Below are positions 58,393 to 64,000 of a DNA stretch of 64,000 nucleotides, piece by piece. Under the pieces are notes generated by a model that did no database searches, was not told where the DNA came from, and was given only the letters and a program-made list of their open reading frames with translations. Each line of letters begins with the position of its first letter. Position 1 is the stretch's first letter. The position numbers and the translations under genes are program-made. Source of the stretch: Methylobacterium platani (lineage in GTDB: Bacteria; Pseudomonadota; Alphaproteobacteria; Rhizobiales; Beijerinckiaceae); NCBI RefSeq assembly GCF_001653715.1, contig NZ_LWHQ01000001.1:37460-101459 (forward strand). Reading direction: 5' to 3'.

Positions 58393-61226
58393 ACATCCTC
58401 AACTGGATCTACGAGATCCGCTCCTACGCCACGACCTATGCGAGCCGGGTCAAGGCGTGGTGGCTCGTTGCGCTGATCTGGGCGCTCGTCGCCGCCTGCG
58501 TGGTGTTCTTCTACGGCGAGGCGGTCTCGTTCGGGACCTGGCGGCCCTTCGCGGCGGTCCGGACCCGGATCTACGCCGTCGCGGCGATCGCGGTCGCCTA
58601 CCTCGCCTACTGCGCCTACGTGCTCGTCCGCGGGCGCCGCCGCGACCAGGCGCTGATCGACGCGGTCTCCGAGTCCGACCCGGCCCGGGCGGGGCAGGAG
58701 GACGTGGCCGAGCTGCGGGCGCGCCTGCGCGACGCCCTGAAGCTCCTGCGCCGGACGATGGGCCGTCAGGCGGCCTACGCCCTGCCGTGGTACGCGCTGA
58801 TCGGGCCGCCGGGCTCGGGCAAGACCACCGCCCTGCGCAATTCCGGCCTGCGCTTCCCCCTCGCCGACAGCGTCGGCGAGTCGGTCGAGGGGGTGGGCGG
58901 CACCCGGTTCTGCGACTGGTGGTTCACCAACGACGCGATCCTGATCGACACCGCCGGGCGCTACACCGCGCAGGAGGGCGACGGGGAGGCGGATGCGGCC
59001 GGCTGGCAGGGGTTCCTCAAGCTCCTGCGCAAGCACCGCCGGCGCCAGCCCCTCAACGGCGCCATCGTGATGCTCGGCATCGACACCCTGATCCAGTCCT
59101 CCGCACCGGAGCGGCTCCACCACGCCCGCACCATCCGCAAGCGCCTGCGGGAACTCGACGAGGCCTTCGGCCTGCGGGTACCGGTCTACGTCGTGCTGAC
59201 CAAGGCCGACCGGCTCGCCGGCTTCCAGGCCTTCTTCGAGGACCTGCCGAAGAGCGGCCGCGAGCAGGTCTGGGGCACGACGCTGGCCCTGCCGAAATCC
59301 GGCATCGAGGGACGTGACCTCGCCGAGCAGTTCGGCCGCGCCTTCGACGGGCTCGTCGCGCGCCTCAACGATCTCCTGCTCAAGCGCCTGCAGGACGAGC
59401 CCGACCCGGAGCAGCGCGCCCAGATCTTCGCCTTCCCGAGCCAGCTCGCCCTGGCGGCCGAGCCGCTGCACGAGACCCTCGGCGAGATCGCAGCGTCTTC
59501 GCGCTTCGACCCGCCGCCGCGCCTGCGCGGGCTCTATCTCGCCTCGGCCGAGCAGGACGGCAGCGTCCTCGACCTCGTCAGCCGCACCGCGAGCCGGCGC
59601 TTCTCCCTCGACCTGCCGCGCTTCGCCGCGGCGAGCGCGGGCGGGCATCGCAGCTTCTTCCTCGCCCGGCTGTTCCGGGACGTGATCTTCAACGAGGCCA
59701 ACCTCGTCTCGACCAACCCGGCGGCCGAGCGCCGCCGGCGTATCCTGAGCCGGGTCGCGGGCGGCCTCGCCGCCGCCCTCGCCCTCGGGCTGGCCCTGAC
59801 CTGGCTCGCCGCCTACCTGCGCCAGGACAACCTGCTTGCCAAGACCGATGCACGGCTGACCCGCTATGCGGCGCTCGCCGCCACGCTGCCGGTGGAGAAG
59901 GTGGCGGATGCCGACTTCGTGCGCGCCGACGCGGTTCTGTCCCAGGCCCGCGACGCCGCCGCGTCCTACGACCGCATCACCACGCCGGCCCTCCTCGCCA
60001 CCTTCGACCAGGGCGCGAAAGTGCGGGCGGGGCAGGCCAACCTCTACGAGCGTTCGCTGACCGGCTACCTGCTGCCGCGCCTGCTCGTCTCCCTCGGCAC
60101 CACCTTGCGGGAAGCGGAGGCGGGCCGACCCGCCGGCGAAGCCGGGAAGCCTGCGGATGAGGCCGGAAAATCCGCCGGAGAGACTGGCACGCCACTCGGC
60201 ATTGCCTCCAGGCCCACCGGCGAGGCAGTCAAGCCGGCCGGCCGGCCGAAGAAGACCGCCGGCCGCCCGGAGGCCGCACCGCCGGCCGCGCCCGACCTGT
60301 CCGACACCCTGCGGCTCTACCTGATGCTCGGGGGCGAGGAGAGCCTGGACCGGGCCTTCGCGACGGAGCGCCTGTCGGGCCTGTTCGCTCGCCTCTACCC
60401 GGAGGGGCGCCAGGCCCCGCTGCGCGCGAGCCTCGACGGCCACGTGGCGGCGCTCCTGTCCCGCCCGCTGATCCCGATCGAGCTCGACGAGGATCTCGTC
60501 GCCCGCGCCCGCGACCGGGCGCAGGTACGGGATCTCGCCGGCCGCTGGGCGCAGGAGGGCGGCGAGCGCGCCTGCCGGACGGCGACCGAGCGGCGCTACC
60601 CCTTCGACCGTACGGCCGCCGCCGGGACCGGGATCTCCGAGTTCTCCGCCCTGTTCGGGCCGGAGGGCCTGTTCGCCCGCTTCTTCCGCAACCACCTCGC
60701 GGCGGCGGTCGACACCGAGACGAAGCCCTGGCGCTGGCGGGACCGGGACGGGGACGAGGCGCTGCTGCGCAGCTTCGAGGCGGCGGACGAGATCCGCCGG
60801 GCCTTCTTCCAGACCGATGCCGACCGGCCGGCGATGAGCTTCGAGGTGCTCCCCCTGCGCCTCGACCCGGAGGCGAGCTCCGCCTCGCTGGTCTCCGACG
60901 GCCAGGAGGTCGTCTACACCCGCGGCAGCGCCCGGCCCCTGAAGCTGACCTGGCCGGGCCAAGGATCCGGGATGAATGGATCGGGGGACCCGGTCGCCCG
61001 GGTGAGCGTGCAGCCGGGTCCGTCCTCCGCCATCTCCTTCACCGGGCCATGGGCGCTGTTCCGGCTCGTCGATGCGGGGCGGGGCGAGGCCACGGGCGGC
61101 GACCGGCTGCGGCTCACCTACGCGCTGGGCGGGCACGAGGCGAGCTTCGAGTTGCGCAGCCCGACCCGGCCGAGCCCCTTCGCCCTCGCCACCCTGCGGA
61201 CCTTCCGCTGCCCGAGGTTCCCGTGA
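58389..61226 (+). CDS. tssM: Type VI secretion inner-membrane protein TssM (IcmF family)
   Basis: 945 residues, shorter than usual (about 1100-1200). Two N-terminal helices (about 24-42 and 62-80), a cytoplasmic NTPase-like domain with Walker A GPPGSGKT (139-146), the region CDWWFTNDAILIDTAGRYT and VLTKADRL, a third helix (about 455-477), and a periplasmic part whose C-terminus (SFTGPWALFRLVDAG) is the TssJ-binding/beta domain. A low-complexity insert of Gly/Lys/Pro repeats sits at about 575-635. GTG start overlaps tssL (GTGA). Confidence 0.88.
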   Translation: MNILNWIYEIRSYATTYASRVKAWWLVALIWALVAACVVFFYGEAVSFGTWRPFAAVRTRIYAVAAIAVAYLAYCAYVLVRGRRRDQALIDAVSESDPARAGQEDVAELRARLRDALKLLRRTMGRQAAYALPWYALIGPPGSGKTTALRNSGLRFPLADSVGESVEGVGGTRFCDWWFTNDAILIDTAGRYTAQEGDGEADAAGWQGFLKLLRKHRRRQPLNGAIVMLGIDTLIQSSAPERLHHARTIRKRLRELDEAFGLRVPVYVVLTKADRLAGFQAFFEDLPKSGREQVWGTTLALPKSGIEGRDLAEQFGRAFDGLVARLNDLLLKRLQDEPDPEQRAQIFAFPSQLALAAEPLHETLGEIAASSRFDPPPRLRGLYLASAEQDGSVLDLVSRTASRRFSLDLPRFAAASAGGHRSFFLARLFRDVIFNEANLVSTNPAAERRRRILSRVAGGLAAALALGLALTWLAAYLRQDNLLAKTDARLTRYAALAATLPVEKVADADFVRADAVLSQARDAAASYDRITTPALLATFDQGAKVRAGQANLYERSLTGYLLPRLLVSLGTTLREAEAGRPAGEAGKPADEAGKSAGETGTPLGIASRPTGEAVKPAGRPKKTAGRPEAAPPAAPDLSDTLRLYLMLGGEESLDRAFATERLSGLFARLYPEGRQAPLRASLDGHVAALLSRPLIPIELDEDLVARARDRAQVRDLAGRWAQEGGERACRTATERRYPFDRTAAAGTGISEFSALFGPEGLFARFFRNHLAAAVDTETKPWRWRDRDGDEALLRSFEAADEIRRAFFQTDADRPAMSFEVLPLRLDPEASSASLVSDGQEVVYTRGSARPLKLTWPGQGSGMNGSGDPVARVSVQPGPSSAISFTGPWALFRLVDAGRGEATGGDRLRLTYALGGHEASFELRSPTRPSPFALATLRTFRCPRFP

Positions 61227-62707
61227 CGGGGCGGCGGGCGGCCGGCGCCACGCCGGAACCCGCGACGGTCGGGTTCTTCGGCAAGGTCCCGACCCGGGGC
61301 GACTTCGTCAGCCGCCGCCTCGGCGGTCCGCTGCACGATGCCCTCGACCAATGGCTGTCGCGGGCGCTGGTGGCGAGCCGCCGCCAGCTCGGCGAGGCCT
61401 GGCTGCCGGCCTATCTCGTCGCCCCGGTCTGGCGGTTCGTGCTCGGCCGCGGCACGATGGGGCCGCACCCGGCCGTCGGCGTGCTGATGCCCTCGGTCGA
61501 CCGGGTCGGGCGCTACTTCCCCCTGGTGCTGGCCGCCGAGATGCCGGGCCTCACCGATCCCTGGCGGCTGTTCCGTCTCTCCGGCGGGTGGTTCGACGCT
61601 GCCGAAGCCCGCGCCCGCGCCTGCCTCGACGACGATTTCGACTTCCACGCCTTCGAGACCGGCCTCGCCGACCTCGGCCTTCCGGGCCTGCCCCCGGGCG
61701 ACCTCGCCGACGCGCCGCGGCGCTTCGGCCTCGACGGCGAGGCCGAAGCGCTGCGAGCCTATGCCGACGCGGTCGAGGGCGTGCTCGCCGGCTCGCGGCG
61801 CGCCTTCACGCTGTGGTGGACGACCGGGTCCGAGGCGGTCGCGCCCTCGCTCCTCCTGCATCGCGGGGTGCCGGCGCCGGAGCAGTTCGCCGCCCTGCTC
61901 GACGGGCGCTGGGACGCCTGGGGCTGGCAGGACTGGACCCGTGAGGAGGTCCGGGCGCAGGCCCCCGTATCCCCGGTGCCGGAGGCGCCGGCCGCCCTCG
62001 CGCCGTCGGCGCCGCCGGACGCGGTGCGGCTCGTCTCGGCGGCGCGCTCGCACAAGGGCACCCGCCGCAGCCGCAACGACGACGCGGTCGTCGCCCGGCC
62101 CGACCTCGGCCTCTGGGCCGTGGCCGACGGGGCGGGCGGCCACGCCGCAGCGGACGTCGCCGCCGCGACGGTGGCCGAGCGGCTGACCGGGCTCCCCGCC
62201 GGCCTCGACGCCGCGCTCACCCGCGCCACGATCGAGCGGCTGATGCGCGAGGCCAACGAGGCCCTGCGCGCCCGCGCCCGACGGCTCGGCCCCGACGCCG
62301 TGGTGGCGGCGGTCGTCGTGGTGCTGATGGTGCGGGCCGGGCGCTACGCCGTCGCCTGGGCCGGGGATTCCCGCGCCTACCTGCTGCGCGACCGCACGCT
62401 CACCCCGCTCACCCGCGACCATGCCCACCGCGAGGGCCGCAAGGTCGTGACCCGGGCGGTCGGCGCCGAGGACGCCTTCGCCCTCGACTGGGCCGCCGGC
62501 CCGGTGCGGGCCGGCGACCGCTTCATCCTGTGCAGCGACGGCCTCGTCGCCGCGCTGGGCGAGCGCGGCCTCGCCCAGGTCGCGGGCCACGGCGGCCCGT
62601 CCGAGGCGGTGGCCAGCACCATCGACGACGCCCTGATCGCCGGGGCCCGGGACAACGTCTCGGTCGTGGTGGTCGACGCCGCGGGCGAGGGGGATGCGGC
62701 GCAATGA
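61223..62707 (+). CDS. tagF-pppA: TagF-PppA fusion (T6SS repressor plus PP2C phosphatase)
   Basis: 494 residues: N-terminal TagF domain (about 15-235; VGFFGKVPTRGDFVSRRL, PAVGVLMPSVDRVGRYFPL) fused to a C-terminal PP2C-type Ser/Thr phosphatase (about 265-490; RNDDAV, VADGAGGH, AWAGDSRAYLLR, CSDGL, ARDNVSVVVV). The metal-binding aspartates look present. TagF is a post-translational T6SS repressor and PppA dephosphorylates the FHA protein; a TagF-PppA fusion is known in Agrobacterium. GTG start overlaps tssM (GTGA) and the stop overlaps the kinase ATG. Confidence 0.87.
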   Translation: MTGRRAAGATPEPATVGFFGKVPTRGDFVSRRLGGPLHDALDQWLSRALVASRRQLGEAWLPAYLVAPVWRFVLGRGTMGPHPAVGVLMPSVDRVGRYFPLVLAAEMPGLTDPWRLFRLSGGWFDAAEARARACLDDDFDFHAFETGLADLGLPGLPPGDLADAPRRFGLDGEAEALRAYADAVEGVLAGSRRAFTLWWTTGSEAVAPSLLLHRGVPAPEQFAALLDGRWDAWGWQDWTREEVRAQAPVSPVPEAPAALAPSAPPDAVRLVSAARSHKGTRRSRNDDAVVARPDLGLWAVADGAGGHAAADVAAATVAERLTGLPAGLDAALTRATIERLMREANEALRARARRLGPDAVVAAVVVVLMVRAGRYAVAWAGDSRAYLLRDRTLTPLTRDHAHREGRKVVTRAVGAEDAFALDWAAGPVRAGDRFILCSDGLVAALGERGLAQVAGHGGPSEAVASTIDDALIAGARDNVSVVVVDAAGEGDAAQ

Positions 62708-63762
62708 GCCGGGAGGCCGAGGCGGCGCGGCGCGAGACCCTGCGGGTGCAGGTGCGGCTCGACGCCCTGGCGGCGGCGATCGGGCGCGACGGCGACGGGC
62801 ATCCGCGCCCGGAGGCGGAGCGCCGCATCGTCCTCGACGCCGCCCGGGCCGCCCTCGACCGGCTCGGCGACGGCGCCCTCCCGGCCGCGCCGCCCGCCCC
62901 ACCGGAGGCCTCGCTGCTGCCCGAGACGATCATCGCCAACACCTACACGGTGCGCGAGCGCATCGGCCGCGGCGGCCTCGCCGAGATCTACCGGGTGCGC
63001 CACCGCGACCTGCGCAGCGACCACGCCGCCAAGGTTCTGCGGCCCGAGCGCGCCCTCGATCCCGTGCTGGCGCGGCTGCACGTCAGCGAGGCCCGCGCCC
63101 TGATGGGGTTGTCCCATTCGGCGATCCCCCGTGCCCGCGACCTCCTGCGCCACGGCGACGGCCGCTCGGTGATCGTGATGGATCTCCTGCACGGCGAGAC
63201 CCTGGCGGAGACCCTGCGCACCGGCGGGGCCCTGCCGCCCGAAGCGGTTGCGACGCTCGCCCGGCGCCTCGCCGGGGCGCTCGCGGCGGTGCATGCCGCG
63301 GGCCTCGTCCACGGCGACGTGTCGCCCGAGAACGTGATGCTGTGCGGCGGGCCCGACGGCGCGACGCTGATCGATTTCGGCGTGGTTCGCCGAGCCGGCG
63401 AGGCGCTGCCGGACGTCGCGTTCGCCGGCAAGTGGTCGGTCGCCGCCCCCGAGCAGCTCGCCGGTGAGCCCGGCGGTCCCCCGGCCGACCTCTACGCGCT
63501 GGGCCTGCTGCTCGCGGCGGCCGCCCGAGGCGAGCGCTACGGCCTCGGACGCGATCGCGACAGCGCGTGTGCCGCCCGCGCGCGCCTGCCGGATCCCGGT
63601 ATCGGCGGGCGACTCGGGCGGGTGGTGCGCGATCTCCTCCGGGACGAGCCGCAGGCGCGGCCGGACGCGGACGGGGTCGTGCGGCACCTGTCCGGGACGC
63701 CGCTCTTATGGCTCAAGGCTCGTCTGGTGCCGGGCGGAGCGCGATCTCGTACGGAGGCGTGA
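62704..63762 (+). CDS. ppkA: Ser/Thr protein kinase (PpkA-type)
   Basis: 352 residues: an N-terminal helical region (1-70), then a Hanks-type kinase domain (about 75-345). G-loop IGRGGLAEIYRV, ATP lysine K110 (AAKVL), C-helix E129, catalytic loop HGDVSPEN (D205, N210; the usual HRD arginine is Gly) and DFG with D224, then AAPEQ. No transmembrane helix or sensor domain follows, unlike Pseudomonas PpkA, so it is probably cytoplasmic. Paired with the phosphatase it would switch the FHA protein on. ATGA overlap with tagF-pppA. The last gene before the IS3 end. Confidence 0.86.
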   Translation: MSREAEAARRETLRVQVRLDALAAAIGRDGDGHPRPEAERRIVLDAARAALDRLGDGALPAAPPAPPEASLLPETIIANTYTVRERIGRGGLAEIYRVRHRDLRSDHAAKVLRPERALDPVLARLHVSEARALMGLSHSAIPRARDLLRHGDGRSVIVMDLLHGETLAETLRTGGALPPEAVATLARRLAGALAAVHAAGLVHGDVSPENVMLCGGPDGATLIDFGVVRRAGEALPDVAFAGKWSVAAPEQLAGEPGGPPADLYALGLLLAAAARGERYGLGRDRDSACAARARLPDPGIGGRLGRVVRDLLRDEPQARPDADGVVRHLSGTPLLWLKARLVPGGARSRTEA

Positions 63763-63804
63763 GACGATCGCCGGGCCCGCCGTCCTGCGCGACGCCGGAA
63801 AGAC

Positions 63805-64000
63805 TGAACCGCCCCGAGTTTCTCGGAGCTGTTTGTCTTGGGTCAGGCAGCCAAGGCTTGGTCGCCGACTTGGTCGCCGACTTGGGCATGATAGCGCGCT
63901 TCGGCCTCGGCGGGAGGGATGTCGCCGAGCGGCGCGAGGCGGCGGTGGTGGGACCGGTCAACCCACTCCAGGGTGGCATGCAGGGCGATTCAGAGAATGC
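63805..64000 (-). mobile_element. IS3-family element, right end (runs off the window)
   Basis: The terminal repeat TGAACCGCCCCGAG begins at 63805, reading into the element, and the 3' end of an orfB-type transposase follows on the minus strand. The rest is outside the window. Confidence 0.7.
63843..63989 (-). pseudogene. IS3-family transposase C-terminus, possibly broken
   Basis: About 48 residues in frame: LHATLEWVDRSHHRRLAPLGDIPPAEAEARYHAQ, the conserved C-terminus of IS3 orfB transposases (usually EWVDWFNHRRLLEPIGNIPPAEAEA). A TGA at 63992-63990 interrupts the frame just upstream, and GTCGGCGACCAA is duplicated near the stop, so this copy may be inactive. The catalytic DDE residues would lie outside the window. 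Confidence 0.65.

Noticed and set aside
49150..63762. A complete Dot/Icm or complete T6SS
   Set aside because: Dot ATPases, DotI and DotD are absent, and so are sheath, Hcp, VgrG and TssJ; only subsets of both systems are present.

Overview
The window looks like the chromosome of a high-GC alphaproteobacterium of the Methylobacterium/Methylorubrum type (Hyphomicrobiales). The evidence is strongly GC-biased codon use, an ETC complex I subunit, a DUF1491 protein, an EcfG-type sigma factor with a NepR-like part, an HWE histidine kinase, and a TagF-PppA fusion of the kind known from Agrobacterium. No rRNA, tRNA or CRISPR array was found. Apart from IS remnants and an AT-richer patch at about 42.4-44.5 kb, the composition is uniform.

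Layout. 0-5.7 kb holds housekeeping and small genes: complex I subunit, SPL-like radical SAM enzyme, MFS exporter, DUF1491 and argE. 5.7-11.6 kb is a signalling block on the minus strand: a stand-alone CheB, a giant CheB-CheR-PAS-HWE kinase and an overlapping Crp/Fnr regulator, followed by a structured RNA candidate with an intrinsic terminator. 11.7-24.3 kb is mixed: glycosyltransferase, DUF900 lipoprotein hydrolase, orphan TRAP binding protein, a broken GNAT gene, D-tartrate dehydratase, small secreted or membrane proteins, a NepR-EcfG fusion sigma factor, a methyltransferase-like protein, an MFS transporter, an aldo/keto reductase, a SWIB protein and a DUF2867 gene split by an amber codon. 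24.6-36.4 kb has a GGDEF-EAL protein, a MocR regulator divergent from a LysR regulator, a D-glutamate cyclase-like hydro-lyase, a complete HAAT (branched-chain amino acid type) ABC transporter and a hypothetical protein with an internal duplication. 36.7-42.4 kb is an RND efflux pump with its adaptor and a divergent TetR repressor around a palindromic operator. 42.4-44.5 kb is an AT-richer islet with orphan ORFs. 44.5-49 kb has a chemoreceptor, an intradiol dioxygenase and an HSL-type esterase.

The most unusual part is 49.15-63.76 kb. One divergent locus carries proteins resembling the Dot/Icm (type IVB secretion) outer-membrane core (DotC, DotH, DotG) together with type VI secretion genes: the FHA protein TagH, baseplate protein TssK, the inner-membrane pair TssL-OmpA and TssM, a TagF-PP2C fusion and a Ser/Thr kinase. 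A peptidoglycan-peptidase-like DUF882 gene is translationally coupled to dotC. No TssJ, sheath, Hcp or VgrG gene is visible. The locus has an IS5-type remnant on one side and an IS3-family end on the other. I read it as a candidate hybrid envelope-spanning machine in which a Dot-type core may take the place of TssJ as the outer-membrane anchor. The gene content is seen in the sequence; the joint function is inference.

Several intergenic spaces carry long palindromic (REP/MITE-like) repeats of at least two families, two of them inside transporter operons. Two genes (radical SAM and MocR) have coding sequence extending well upstream of any ATG, GTG or TTG.
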